Below, one piece after another: positions 36,002-44,089 of a DNA stretch of 54,289 nucleotides; position 1 is the first letter of the stretch, and the number at the start of each line of letters is the position of its first letter. Where the stretch lies: the NCBI GenBank assembly GCA_019322485.1, contig JAHWIK010000001.1, forward strand, positions 1 through 54,289. The letters are read 5' to 3'. The position numbers and the translations under genes are program-made. The DNA comes from Candidatus Woesearchaeota archaeon (GTDB lineage Archaea; Nanobdellota; Nanobdellia; Woesearchaeales; JAHWIC01). Below the pieces are notes generated by a model. It did no database searches. It had not been told where the DNA came from and saw only the letters and a list, made by a program, of their open reading frames with translations.

Positions 36002-37060
36002 TTTCTTTCCATCAACCTTGATTACAGGATCCTTAAATACCTGGTCCAGGTGTATTATAGAATAGATTGAGCCGCCAAACCAATGGTTTGAGCCAATGCC
36101 TATATGGGCAGTTCCCAGGGTTTTCTCGTCTATCACTGTTGAGCCGATAATGCTTGCCTTTGGGTTAACGCCTATACCGAATTCACCAATCCTCCTTACC
36201 ATGTTTGGATGCTTTGACTTAGCTGCAGCCCAGCTGAGCGTGCGCTCAAGTTTTTCTGCCTCCTCTCCGCCGTGGATATGCGCGATGCTTCCGTCTTCTA
36301 TGACTAAGGTGATTGGTTTTTTAATCAAGGTGGTATACTTATGGGTTCTTGAGCTTCCATCAATCACAATCCTTCCTTCAGCCCTTCTCCCATTTATGGG
36401 TATGTACACCTCTCCAGCAGGCAGGTTGCCGCCATAACCCGGTGAGGCGTAAGCGCCGTCTGCAGAGACTGCTTTCATGCCGTTCACATTAAAATGAAGG
36501 TCTGTTCCAGCCTTTGTTTTTATATGCAGGTCTGAACCTACATCCAGTATTTGTTTTATTTTTTCCTGCTGCGTCTGCAGAGGCTTATAATTAATATCAA
36601 TAGCAGATATAATAGAACTTACCTGATTTGTAGGCAGGCAGCCAAGGCTCATTGCTGATACGAACCTGAAATTCTTTTTTATGCACAGTTTCCTAAAACT
36701 TTTTCCCAGGTCTTCCAGGGAACCAAGTTTGTCTGAGCCATTGACGATTACTACGCTGTTCTCTTCCAGGTTTTCCAGCGCAGTTATGACATCATCATCA
36801 GCTTGCTGCCCGCGGCTCTTAATGTTCTGCAGGACAAGTTTTGTGTTTAGTCTCAGGGATTCAGCTGCAAGGTAGTAACCAGCTGATAAGGCTGCAGCTA
36901 CTCTTCTGCTCTTCAAACCTTTATCGCCTACTATCAACACCTTTTCATTCTGAACACCTAAGCAGGGGGTGAAGATATTCTTTAAAGAGAAAGAGGCATT
37001 CCTTGCAAGCTCGTATAGGTTATTCTTTCTGACCCATTCCAATGATTCAACAGTCTCCAT
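35990..37060 (-). CDS. M29-like aminopeptidase (aminopeptidase T family)
   Basis: 356 residues. The C-terminal half has the M29 sequence of metal-ligand motifs in order: NLPAGEVYIPI (Glu), RRIGEFGIGVNP (Glu), KTLGTAHIGIGSNHWFGG (His) and IHLDQVF (His, Asp). The N-terminal half is an alpha/beta domain. The enzyme would remove N-terminal residues from peptides in the cytoplasm with two bound metals. Divergence from classical M29 makes the substrate uncertain. It lies 58 nt after tfe in the same direction. Confidence 0.8.
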   Translation of the reverse strand: METVESLEWVRKNNLYELARNASFSLKNIFTPCLGVQNEKVLIVGDKGLKSRRVAAALSAGYYLAAESLRLNTKLVLQNIKSRGQQADDDVITALENLEENSVVIVNGSDKLGSLEDLGKSFRKLCIKKNFRFVSAMSLGCLPTNQVSSIISAIDINYKPLQTQQEKIKQILDVGSDLHIKTKAGTDLHFNVNGMKAVSADGAYASPGYGGNLPAGEVYIPINGRRAEGRIVIDGSSRTHKYTTLIKKPITLVIEDGSIAHIHGGEEAEKLERTLSWAAAKSKHPNMVRRIGEFGIGVNPKASIIGSTVIDEKTLGTAHIGIGSNHWFGGSIYSIIHLDQVFKDPVIKVDGKKLEI

Positions 37061-37118
37061 AGTGATATCAGTTAGGGTGCGGGTTTTTAAATTTTTTTAT
37101 TTTAATGGAGTAGTAGAA

Positions 37119-37616
37119 TTAGGCTTCAAGCTCTTTTATCCTTTCTTTGATGTTATCTATTGTTTTACCATTATCCTGCTGATTTAATAGGGAGCCGCAT
37201 TCTGGGCATTTAAACTGAGATTCAGTAGCCTGGTCAAAATCAAGCCTTGCGCAGGCCTTGGTGCATATGAAGAAATTTCCTTTGTTTTCCTCTTCCCGTT
37301 TTAATTGATCCTTTAATTTCTCTAATTTTTCTCTCTTTAGCCTGTCCATAAGGTCTTTTACCCTTTTCCTGTTGAATGTCCAGTAGCTTATATACCATCC
37401 TTTCTTCCTGTCTTTCTTTCTTATGTATGATGCTACATTAAAATCATTAAGCTTGTAAAGTATATGCCTGGTTGTCTGCATGTCAAGTTTTGTTTTTTCA
37501 GCAACTAAGAACTCAGAAACATTCTTTCTGTCCTTTAGATATTTAACTATTACAATGCCGGGTTCTCCAACAATCCCTTCTATTACTTCGAATAGCTTTT
37601 TATTGGTCAGTATCAT
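37119..37616 (-). CDS. tfe: transcription factor E, alpha subunit
   Basis: 165 residues. N-terminal winged helix (about 1-85), a charged coiled coil (about 85-115, KREKLEKLKDQLKREEE), then a zinc ribbon CTKAC ... FKCPECGSLL (two Cys pairs). Stabilises open complexes formed by archaeal RNA polymerase. Length slightly under the usual 170-180. The reading is firm. Confidence 0.92.
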   Translation of the reverse strand: MILTNKKLFEVIEGIVGEPGIVIVKYLKDRKNVSEFLVAEKTKLDMQTTRHILYKLNDFNVASYIRKKDRKKGWYISYWTFNRKRVKDLMDRLKREKLEKLKDQLKREEENKGNFFICTKACARLDFDQATESQFKCPECGSLLNQQDNGKTIDNIKERIKELEA

Positions 37617-37826
37617 TTTTTCATTACACTATCTAACCTATCTTCTCCCCTTTTTAAATACCCCCTTAGAACCAGTGAGGTCCTAGTATTACTTCCTTGT
37701 AATAACTTATATATAAATGTTTCGGTATTTTAAGGTTTATATAATTACATTTAACTACTCCATAGTAGTCAAAAATAGAAAGATTTATATACTAGTTCCA
37801 CTTATGTATGTATAGAATATGTATAA

Positions 37827-38594
37827 ATGAAAATGTACGGAAAACCAGAATTTGTTGTTTCAGTGAAAACAGATGTGGAAAAAGGAATTTATAAAGGCAC
37901 TCAATTAAGATTCTATATACAGAAACTTTCACAGGGTGGAGATGATTTAGTATGGCAAGTTTATTTTTTCTCAAGAGCCCAGCGTGAGCTTGTAGGCAGA
38001 TTAATTGGTGATGTTGTAGAAAGTGGTTATGACATTGATGAGGAATATAGTTTGTTTACACAAGGCTTTCAGCCTAGTGTAGCTGGAACATGTATTGTGA
38101 AGGATGGGCAAGAAACTATGGGAGCTATAGCTGCTATGAGGACAATGATTGATTTGTGCCCTGATGAGCAAAGGGACACCTTGGAAGATGCCTTATATGC
38201 AAGGGATAAGGACAAGGTAGCAGAATTAGTGGCAGGAATTCCCTCACTTTCAGAATGCCATAGAACGTATACAGAATATGTAGCTAAAGAGAGACTCGCT
38301 AAATTGTCTCCTTTTGAGAGTCCTACAAACTATACACCTACACCAGATGACTTTAATCTAGTGAGATCTGTTTGTGTTTTTCCTGGAGAGATTGCTAATC
38401 TTGCAAGACTTGTGGGTGCAGTTAGTGGTGAAGGGAGTAGGAGGAATGTAGCTAGCCCAGAGAAAGCGCAATCTAATATCGCTCTTAAAGCCGCATCTGG
38501 TCACTATCTGAATGATGAAAAGTATAGGTCTTTGGGCACAGTCTTGGTTAGAGATGTAACTAAAACTAAAGCTTATTTAGAAGGAATACAATAA
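37827..38594 (+). CDS. unknown protein, first gene of a compact five-gene operon
   Basis: 255 residues starting MKMYGKPEFVVSVKTDVEKG. An alpha/beta N-terminal part (about 1-100) and a helical second half; no signal peptide, membrane helix or motif I can name. A conserved-looking CPDEQRDTLEDALYARDKDKV and VCVFPGEIANLARLVGAVSG can be used for searching. ATTTATATA at 37782-37790 is a possible TATA box, 37-45 nt upstream. Four genes follow with gaps of one base or overlaps of four, so the products should act together. Confidence 0.75.
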   Translation: MKMYGKPEFVVSVKTDVEKGIYKGTQLRFYIQKLSQGGDDLVWQVYFFSRAQRELVGRLIGDVVESGYDIDEEYSLFTQGFQPSVAGTCIVKDGQETMGAIAAMRTMIDLCPDEQRDTLEDALYARDKDKVAELVAGIPSLSECHRTYTEYVAKERLAKLSPFESPTNYTPTPDDFNLVRSVCVFPGEIANLARLVGAVSGEGSRRNVASPEKAQSNIALKAASGHYLNDEKYRSLGTVLVRDVTKTKAYLEGIQ

Positions 38595-38595
38595 T

Positions 38596-38739
38596 ATGAA
38601 AACATTCACTTTAACCAAAAAAATTGCAAAACACGGTTCTCAATCTATTATAGTTATACCTAGGCTTTTGGAGGATGAGCTAAGGCCGCAGACTATTGTA
38701 AAGCTGACTATAGATATACTTAAAAAACCAACAAAATGA
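38596..38739 (+). CDS. 47-residue SpoVT/AbrB (MazE)-like DNA-binding protein
   Basis: One base after the previous stop. LTKKIAKHGSQSIIVIPRLL then EDELRPQTIVKLTIDILKKP is the swapped-hairpin AbrB pattern: K-x-x-x-HG-S-xxIxIP-xxxxxxLxPxxxVxxxI. Such proteins bind DNA as dimers and often serve as antitoxins or operon regulators. Its neighbours do not contain a toxin I recognise. Stop overlaps the next ATG by 4 nt (ATGA). Confidence 0.7.
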   Translation: MKTFTLTKKIAKHGSQSIIVIPRLLEDELRPQTIVKLTIDILKKPTK

Positions 38740-38891
38740 AAGAGCAAATATTAAATAAACTTGGAAACATTAATGATTATGATAGTTTTGAAGAGGTTTA
38801 TACTATATTTAGGAATATAGAACTTATGCTTAAATTAAAAAAGAAAGGTTTTAAATCAGAAAACAAATTTGCAGGTTATAAGGCATCGTAA
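38736..38891 (+). CDS. 51-residue helical protein, unknown
   Basis: ATG overlaps the preceding stop in ATGA, and the next gene starts one base after its TAA. Sequence MKEQILNKLGNINDYDSFEE through KKKGFKSENKFAGYKAS is probably two helices with a basic second one. The linkage is the main evidence. No family recognised. Confidence 0.6.
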   Translation: MKEQILNKLGNINDYDSFEEVYTIFRNIELMLKLKKKGFKSENKFAGYKAS

Positions 38892-38892
38892 A

Positions 38893-39339
38893 ATGGGATA
38901 TCAAGCAAATCACGGACCAGGCCAGAATGCAAGCTACCAGCACGGGGATGCTGGACCAAATGAGGCTTATTTTGATAAAGAGGGAGATGATTCTCCTTTT
39001 GAACATTATAAAGACAGTCAGTATGATAAGAAGGATGACAATCCTCTTAGTGGCGATTATACCAAGAACCAGGAAGAGGAGCAGAAAAAGGGTGAAGAAA
39101 AGAAAGAAAACACACTTATAGACAACATCAAGAAAGAGGAGGAGAAATCAAAGGAAAGAGGAGGTTCATCTGGAGGCAGTATTTCAAAGAAAGCAGCTGA
39201 TGAAATAAGGCATGAGCAGATGGCTGCAAGCAATAGATTAGCTAATCCTGCTAAAAAGAAGACTGAATCACATAAATCAATAGATGAGGCAATAAGGGAT
39301 GCTTCCAAGGATAAGAAAGAGGTTTTTGTGCTAAAATAA
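38893..39339 (+). CDS. highly charged, disordered protein
   Basis: 148 residues from ATG 38893. The N-terminal 45 residues are rich in Gly, Asn, Gln, His and Asp (GYQANHGPGQNASYQHGDAG). The middle is a Glu/Lys run (about 60-100) followed by GGSSGGSISKKA, and the end is SIDEAIRDASKDKKEVFVLK. No fold beyond short helices is predicted. It is placed between the 51-residue protein and a Cys-rich protein with single-base gaps. A role as a linker or scaffold is only a guess. Confidence 0.7.
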   Translation: MGYQANHGPGQNASYQHGDAGPNEAYFDKEGDDSPFEHYKDSQYDKKDDNPLSGDYTKNQEEEQKKGEEKKENTLIDNIKKEEEKSKERGGSSGGSISKKAADEIRHEQMAASNRLANPAKKKTESHKSIDEAIRDASKDKKEVFVLK

Positions 39340-39340
39340 A

Positions 39341-39832
39341 ATGGGATGCAACAACTGCTACAATGTAAGCTATCACCCTTGTAATTCAAACTATGCATTT
39401 TCAGGTGACTGCAATGTTGTAGCTGAATATTTCTTGAATAGCGACCTTCCTGCCTATACTGCTAGATTTTACAGCCCAACACCCCAGGAGGTTTTTAGCG
39501 ACTTTAGGTATGACAGGGTTGGTCTTGATTATTCTGGTTCAAAAGAAATGGTTGAGGCTGCTAGAGGCTTAGATGTAGATATTCCAAGAGGCTCTGTGGT
39601 CATTGAAGGCGGAGGTGCACCTAGTTCAAGGGCTTTGATTCCTTTGCCTAAGAATGAGGTTGCGGATGAGGTTCAAAAGGAGATAAGAAAAGCGCAGGAA
39701 GAAGTAGCTGGAAAAGAGCTTGTTTTAAGGGAATTACAGGTTGATGAGCTAATCCTAAGAAGGATACGAAAAAGAGAGATTGTTATTAAGGACAGCAAAG
39801 ATAAGAAGTCAAGGAAGATAATTGACCAGTAA
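39341..39832 (+). CDS. unknown protein with Cys-rich N-terminus
   Basis: 163 residues; one base after the previous stop. MGCNNCYNVSYHPCNSNYAF and SGDCNVV carry four Cys and a His within 25 residues, which could bind a metal. The C-terminal third is a charged helix (KNEVADEVQKEIRKAQEEVA ... ILRRIRKREIVIKD). Last of the compact operon. A new TATA box (CTTTATATAATAC, 39835-39847) follows for the next gene. Confidence 0.7.
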   Translation: MGCNNCYNVSYHPCNSNYAFSGDCNVVAEYFLNSDLPAYTARFYSPTPQEVFSDFRYDRVGLDYSGSKEMVEAARGLDVDIPRGSVVIEGGGAPSSRALIPLPKNEVADEVQKEIRKAQEEVAGKELVLRELQVDELILRRIRKREIVIKDSKDKKSRKIIDQ

Positions 39833-39864
39833 TCTTTATATAATACTCTCTAATTTCTTTTTTT

Positions 39865-40434
39865 ATGCTTGGTAAGATAAAAGAGCTTGTGAATATAAAA
39901 GAGGATATTAAAGCAGTTTCTAAGGATTTTGACCAGTTAAAGAGGGAAGTATCATCATTTAAAGAAGAAATCAATAAACTAAAAGAATCATTGAATGACA
40001 CTAATTCCACCCAAAAACAATTTCTAAAAAATCTTGAAAATGATATGGGTATAATAAATGAGTCAAAGGAATCATTCAAGAAAGAGGTCTATGATTTTAA
40101 ATTATTGAAATCTCAGCTGCAGAACAAGCTGCTTCAAAAGTTCGAGGAAGAGCTTGGAAAAGAGCTTAAGGTAAATATCGATAAATTAAAAGAGGATTAT
40201 GGTGGCTATGCTGAGCTTAAGGATAAGGTCGATGCCATAAAGCCAAAGATAGACGAGCTGAATAAAACAATATCTAAATTATCAGATGTAAGCAAAAGCC
40301 TGAAAAAAGAGGATTTTGAGCTGACAAAGTTTGCAAACCAGATTCTTGCAGTTGACAAGGAAAAACTAGAGCTTATGAGGAAGATAGATACTCTTGAAAG
40401 GCTAATATCCAAGATGAGAAGATCTGCCAGATGA
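39865..40434 (+). CDS. long coiled-coil protein
   Basis: 189 residues that are almost all heptad repeat (KEDIKAVSKDFDQLKREVSS, LKEDYGGYAELKDKVDAIKP, KIDTLERLISKMRRSAR). No membrane or catalytic motif. Has its own TATA box and overlaps the start of the DUF1461 gene by 4 nt (ATGA), so the two are translationally coupled. It may be a cytoplasmic partner of that membrane protein. Confidence 0.75.
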   Translation: MLGKIKELVNIKEDIKAVSKDFDQLKREVSSFKEEINKLKESLNDTNSTQKQFLKNLENDMGIINESKESFKKEVYDFKLLKSQLQNKLLQKFEEELGKELKVNIDKLKEDYGGYAELKDKVDAIKPKIDELNKTISKLSDVSKSLKKEDFELTKFANQILAVDKEKLELMRKIDTLERLISKMRRSAR

Positions 40435-41150
40435 ATAGGAAGATAATTGTTAATATCATTGCTGTTCTGTTAATACTTAGCATTCCTTTGATTCTTTATC
40501 TCCTTAACTTCAGGTTGATATTGTCTGATACGGATTTTTATGAGGCTGAATTTGAAAAACATGGTGTTTATGAAAGGTTTGGAAAAGAGGATGTAGATAA
40601 GACTAATTCAGGATTACTGGCCTATTTTGAAGATGGAAGAAAGAACAGCCTGCATGATGATGACTTTTTCGATTTTGGAGAAAAGAGGCATTTACTTGAT
40701 GTTAAGAATGCTGTTCAGGCTGCATCATCTCTGCTTGTATGGGTTGTTTGTATTGTTATATTCTTATTGATACTTTTTTATTTTACGGATTTTAAGAGAT
40801 TAACAGAATATATCCCTTTGATATTAATCTTCAGCGGAGCAGTAACCTTAATCTTTGGGTTAATCTTGCTAGTATTTGTCAGGCTTAACTTTGATTTGCC
40901 GTTTGCATTTTTGCATAAGATGCTCTTTGAAGAAGGCACATGGCTGTTTTCAGGCGACAGCAACCTGATTGGCATGTATCCGATTGGCTTTTTTTATGAT
41001 TTCTCCAGGAGCATATTTTTCAATGCAGCGCTCCACGGCTTTGTTCTGGTATTAATTGGATTTCTTATCAGGATATTGTTATTGGGGAAAATAATCAAAA
41101 AAGAAAGATATTTAAACATCAGAAAAAAGAAGAAAATCAATAAAAAATAA
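40431..41150 (+). CDS. DUF1461-type integral membrane protein
   Basis: 239 residues. Membrane helices at about 7-28, 97-120, 125-155 and 195-225; a hydrophilic loop between the first two contains NSGLLAYFEDGRKNSLHD, then FFDFGEKRHLLDVKNAV, the typical DUF1461 (TIGR01906) segment. C-terminus very basic. Function of the family is unknown. Coupled to a coiled-coil gene before and 11 nt from tpiA after. Confidence 0.8.
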   Translation: MNRKIIVNIIAVLLILSIPLILYLLNFRLILSDTDFYEAEFEKHGVYERFGKEDVDKTNSGLLAYFEDGRKNSLHDDDFFDFGEKRHLLDVKNAVQAASSLLVWVVCIVIFLLILFYFTDFKRLTEYIPLILIFSGAVTLIFGLILLVFVRLNFDLPFAFLHKMLFEEGTWLFSGDSNLIGMYPIGFFYDFSRSIFFNAALHGFVLVLIGFLIRILLLGKIIKKERYLNIRKKKKINKK

Positions 41151-41161
41151 TCATTAGAAAA

Positions 41162-41905
41162 ATGCGTATACCAATAATAGCCGGCAACTGGAAGATGAAC
41201 AAATCAATAGGAGAAGCTGTTTCTTTAGTTAAGGAATTAAGGGACTTGGTTGCTGATGTTAAAGATAGGGAGATTATTGTCTGCCCTTCATTTACTGCTT
41301 TGTCTTCTGTTAAAGCAGAGCTGTCCACGTCAAATGTGAAGGTTGGGGCTCAAAACATTTACTTTGAGGAGGAAGGTGCTTTTACTGGAGAGATTTCTCC
41401 TATAATGCTTAAAGAGCTTTGCAGTCATGTAATAATAGGCCATTCAGAGAGAAGAGCGTATTTCAATGAAACTAATGAATTGGTGAATAAAAAAATAAAG
41501 ATTGCTTTGAAGAATGGCTTGACACCAATTGTTTGTGTAGGAGAAAGGCTTGAGGAGCGGGAATTAGACCAGACAAATAATATTATCAGGGAGCATGTTG
41601 AGAATGGATTAGCTGGGCTGTCAAAGAAAGATATGGCTGAGGTAATAATTGCTTATGAGCCTGTTTGGGCTATTGGGACTGGAAAGACAGCAACTCCAGA
41701 ACAGGCTGAAGAGGTTCATGTTTTCATAAGAGGTTTATTGAAAGATATGTTTGGGGATGTTTCTGAAAAGATAAGAATTTTATATGGCGGCTCTGTTAAG
41801 CCAAAGAACATAAAAGAGCTTATGGCAAAGGACAACATTGACGGCGGCCTTGTTGGCGGAGCAAGCCTTGACGCGAAAAGCTTCTCAGATATAGTGCATT
41901 ATTAG
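41162..41905 (+). CDS. tpiA: triosephosphate isomerase, bacterial/eukaryotic type
   Basis: 247 residues; interconverts dihydroxyacetone phosphate and glyceraldehyde 3-phosphate. N-terminal GNWKMN with the catalytic Lys, VIIGHSERR with the catalytic His, and AYEPVWAIGTGKTATPEQAE with the catalytic Glu and loop 6. GGSVKPKN and VGGASLDAKSF bind phosphate. Archaeal TIMs are usually about 220-230 residues with a different loop-6 region (VEPPELIGTG). This one has the bacterial form and length, so lateral transfer is likely. Confidence 0.96.
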   Translation: MRIPIIAGNWKMNKSIGEAVSLVKELRDLVADVKDREIIVCPSFTALSSVKAELSTSNVKVGAQNIYFEEEGAFTGEISPIMLKELCSHVIIGHSERRAYFNETNELVNKKIKIALKNGLTPIVCVGERLEERELDQTNNIIREHVENGLAGLSKKDMAEVIIAYEPVWAIGTGKTATPEQAEEVHVFIRGLLKDMFGDVSEKIRILYGGSVKPKNIKELMAKDNIDGGLVGGASLDAKSFSDIVHY

Positions 41906-41921
41906 AAATATTTGTTCTTAT

Positions 41922-42497
41922 TTAAGGTACTACAACATATATCTTGTTTTTGCCGTAGTCTTCAGTACATGCTGCATGAGCACAGGTAACTGTAACAGTA
42001 ATGACATGCTTTCCAGCGCTTGCGCCTCTTGGAACATCCACTAGTATGCCAAACTTTTTCTCTTCATTATTTTCAAGAGAGTCTGTTCTGCCTGTGGTTA
42101 AAAGAGTGTCTGGGAGAACAACCAATGGGTCTCCTCCAGCACCAACACCATAAGCTGTGATAGTGTATTCGCCCTTTAGAATCACACCCTCAAGCTCAGC
42201 TGTAACAGTGAAGTCTACCTCACCCTCAACATTAAGAACATTAAGCACCCTAACCCCAAAGACAGCGTGATTGCCTTTCCTTAGTGTTCTTGTACGGGTC
42301 CCAAGACAGACCCGCTCATCACCAGGGCACATGATGTCTTCTATTCTATCATCAAGCTCATCTTCAGCCATCTTGGTTAGGTCCTCAGCACCGCCTAACA
42401 GCATATATGCAAATCTGAGGCCAAAACCAAATACAGTTATAGCTAGAATAAAGATAACTATGAAATTTATTGATAGTTCGATACCTTTCTTATACAT
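41922..42497 (-). CDS. pilin-like exported protein with class III signal peptide
   Basis: 191 residues. MYKKGIELSINFIVIFILAI is the short basic leader plus hydrophobic helix of archaeal type IV pilins, with a likely cut after Gly5. The rest (about 75-191) is a beta-rich ectodomain with one CPGDERVC disulfide candidate and CAHAAC near the end. It resembles the pilin-like gene at 42774-43268, from which it is separated by a small membrane protein. Probable surface appendage or minor pilin. Confidence 0.75.
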   Translation of the reverse strand: MYKKGIELSINFIVIFILAITVFGFGLRFAYMLLGGAEDLTKMAEDELDDRIEDIMCPGDERVCLGTRTRTLRKGNHAVFGVRVLNVLNVEGEVDFTVTAELEGVILKGEYTITAYGVGAGGDPLVVLPDTLLTTGRTDSLENNEEKKFGILVDVPRGASAGKHVITVTVTCAHAACTEDYGKNKIYVVVP

Positions 42498-42540
42498 TTT
42501 AATTAGGATTTGTTCTTAAAAAAGAAAATAAAAAAATATT

Positions 42541-42762
42541 TTATTTAATTATCTCGTATTCCCTTACAATAAGTACCATGAACAATACAAGAACAATTGC
42601 CCCTGAGATTATCCATGTCAATCCCCTTAGGATTCCTGTCTGGAACATCTGATAAAGTCCATATGCCATTATAATGAAGCCAAGCAGTAAGAACTTGTCA
42701 AGCACAAGCTTCATTATGTCAAATTCCTGTTGTGCTGTTAATCGTTTTTTCATTCGAGCCAT
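42541..42762 (-). CDS. small two-helix membrane protein between pilin-like genes
   Basis: 73 residues from ATG 42762, which has GAGGTG about 8 nt upstream; an earlier ATG (42777) would overlap that site and add five residues. Two hydrophobic helices at about 22-40 and 48-66 joined by QTGILRG, ending VREYEIIK. Adjacent to the pilin-like gene whose stop lies 12 nt upstream. It may assist export or assembly; no family recognised. Confidence 0.7.
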   Translation of the reverse strand: MARMKKRLTAQQEFDIMKLVLDKFLLLGFIIMAYGLYQMFQTGILRGLTWIISGAIVLVLFMVLIVREYEIIK

Positions 42763-42773
42763 TTTTTTACACC

Positions 42774-43268
42774 TCATGAAGATATCTTTACAGAGAAATC
42801 ACGCGAAGTTGTTCCATATGTAAGGCCGCAGTCAATCGTTGCAGTGCAAAGGTAGGTCCCTGCTGTTAGTTCGGAAGGCACAATTATCTTCCAGATAGAG
42901 ATTTCGTCTGAGACTACACCTCTTGCAGTTCCGCTAAAAGCTAGGTTTGGAGAAATTGTGCAACCAGCAACAGACAAAGTACAGCTAGCATCCGCACCGA
43001 ATGTATTCAAAAATCCAATCAGAACTGATTTCTGCTCTCTTGACCTCATTACTGTATCTGCTGGCTGGGTAATCATTACATTGTTACGCGTAGGCGGGTT
43101 GATTAGCTGCTCTACACCCAATGCACCAGATGCTCTGTCTTCCATCTTCTGGAACATTCCCCTTACAAAAGCCAGACCTAAACCGAGCATAGAAAACGCA
43201 AGAATAAGAATAACTATAGCGTTTATACTTAAGCTCAGAGAAGCTCTTTTACTCTTAGATAGTCTCAT
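42774..43268 (-). CDS. pilin-like exported protein with class III signal peptide
   Basis: 164 residues. MRLSKSKRASLSLSINAIVI then LILAFSMLGLGLAFVRG is a short basic leader and hydrophobic N-terminal helix like archaeal pilins (a cut is expected near Ala9). The ectodomain has two Cys pairs (CTLSVAGC, CTATIDC). Same helix style as the protein at 41922-42497 (SINFIVIF/SINAIVIL), so the two are paralogues. A GAGGTG site lies 8 nt before the ATG. No peptidase or assembly ATPase is in the window. Confidence 0.75.
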   Translation of the reverse strand: MRLSKSKRASLSLSINAIVILILAFSMLGLGLAFVRGMFQKMEDRASGALGVEQLINPPTRNNVMITQPADTVMRSREQKSVLIGFLNTFGADASCTLSVAGCTISPNLAFSGTARGVVSDEISIWKIIVPSELTAGTYLCTATIDCGLTYGTTSRDFSVKISS

Positions 43269-43390
43269 ATGGCTACACCTCTTTTTTATTATTCTTTTTT
43301 TATTATATATATTCTACTCTGAAACAACTCATTTATAAATTTTTCTATATTTTAGCTTGTATTACCTAGGGATGGGTAAAAACACAAGCA

Positions 43391-43499
43391 TCAAAAATTA
43401 AAAATTTTTGAGGTTCGAAACCACTTTGCGGTTTCGAAACCTTACGAAAAATATAGTTTTTCTAAGGTTAAAAAATCGCAAAAGCGATTTTCGAAACCT
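43391..43499 (+). repeat. multi-hairpin intergenic element with repeated TTCGAAACC
   Basis: The gap 43269-43529 has no gene. It contains TCAAAAATT/AATTTTTGA (43391-43411), GGTTCGAAACC then GGTTTCGAAACC (43412-43441), AACCTTA/TAAGGTT enclosing GAAAAA/TTTTTC (43438-43469), and AAAATCGC/GCGATTTT (43472-43491). TTTTCGAAACCT (43488-43499) can pair back to AGGTTCGAAA at 43411, closing the whole as a multi-branch structure. A different sequence from the AAATCTGA elements but similar architecture. Confidence 0.6.
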
Positions 43500-43529
43500 T
43501 TAAAAACCACTCATAATTCCTGAAAAACT

Positions 43530-44054
43530 ATGCCAAGAATAAGGAAAGGTTGCTCTTACCACAAGTTGGAAAGACCATACACAAGGATATCTAAGTTTAG
43601 ACAGAAGTCTTTTATTAGAGCAAACCCTGCCCTGAGGGTAGTAAGGTTTAATATGGGGAATGATAAGAAGAAGTATAAATATACACTCAGCTTGCGTTCA
43701 AACAGAGACATCCAGATAAGGGACAATGCATTAGAGAGTGCAAGGCAAACCTCAAATAGAGTATTGGAAAAGGTTCTTGGTGCAGCGGGATATTTCATGA
43801 AGGTTAAGCTTTATCCTCATCATGTTCTAAGGGAGAATCCATTGGCAGCTGGTGCTGGTGCAGACAGGTTTAGTACTGGTATGCAGAAGGCTTTTGGCAA
43901 GCCCTTGGGCAGCGCAGCAAGGGTTAAGAAAGGCCAGGTCTTATTTGAGCTTAGGGTAAACAAAGCCAGCCTGGAACTTGCAAGGAAGGCACTTACGAGA
44001 GCAGCAAAGAAGCTACCTTGTTCATGCCTTATTGAGATAAAGGAAAACAAATAA
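43530..44054 (+). CDS. rpl10e: large-subunit ribosomal protein L10e (uL16)
   Basis: 174 residues. MPRIRKGCSYHKLERPYTRI at the N-terminus, PHHVLRENPLAAGAGADRFSTGM in the middle (tRNA-facing loop) and ALTRAAKKLPCSCLI near the end fix the family. Part of the large ribosomal subunit near the peptidyl-transferase centre. Alone here, not in a ribosomal operon; the multi-hairpin element ends 31 nt before the ATG. Confidence 0.96.
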   Translation: MPRIRKGCSYHKLERPYTRISKFRQKSFIRANPALRVVRFNMGNDKKKYKYTLSLRSNRDIQIRDNALESARQTSNRVLEKVLGAAGYFMKVKLYPHHVLRENPLAAGAGADRFSTGMQKAFGKPLGSAARVKKGQVLFELRVNKASLELARKALTRAAKKLPCSCLIEIKENK

Positions 44055-44089
44055 TAAAGTTTAAATATAATCTAGTTCTCGTTACCCAT

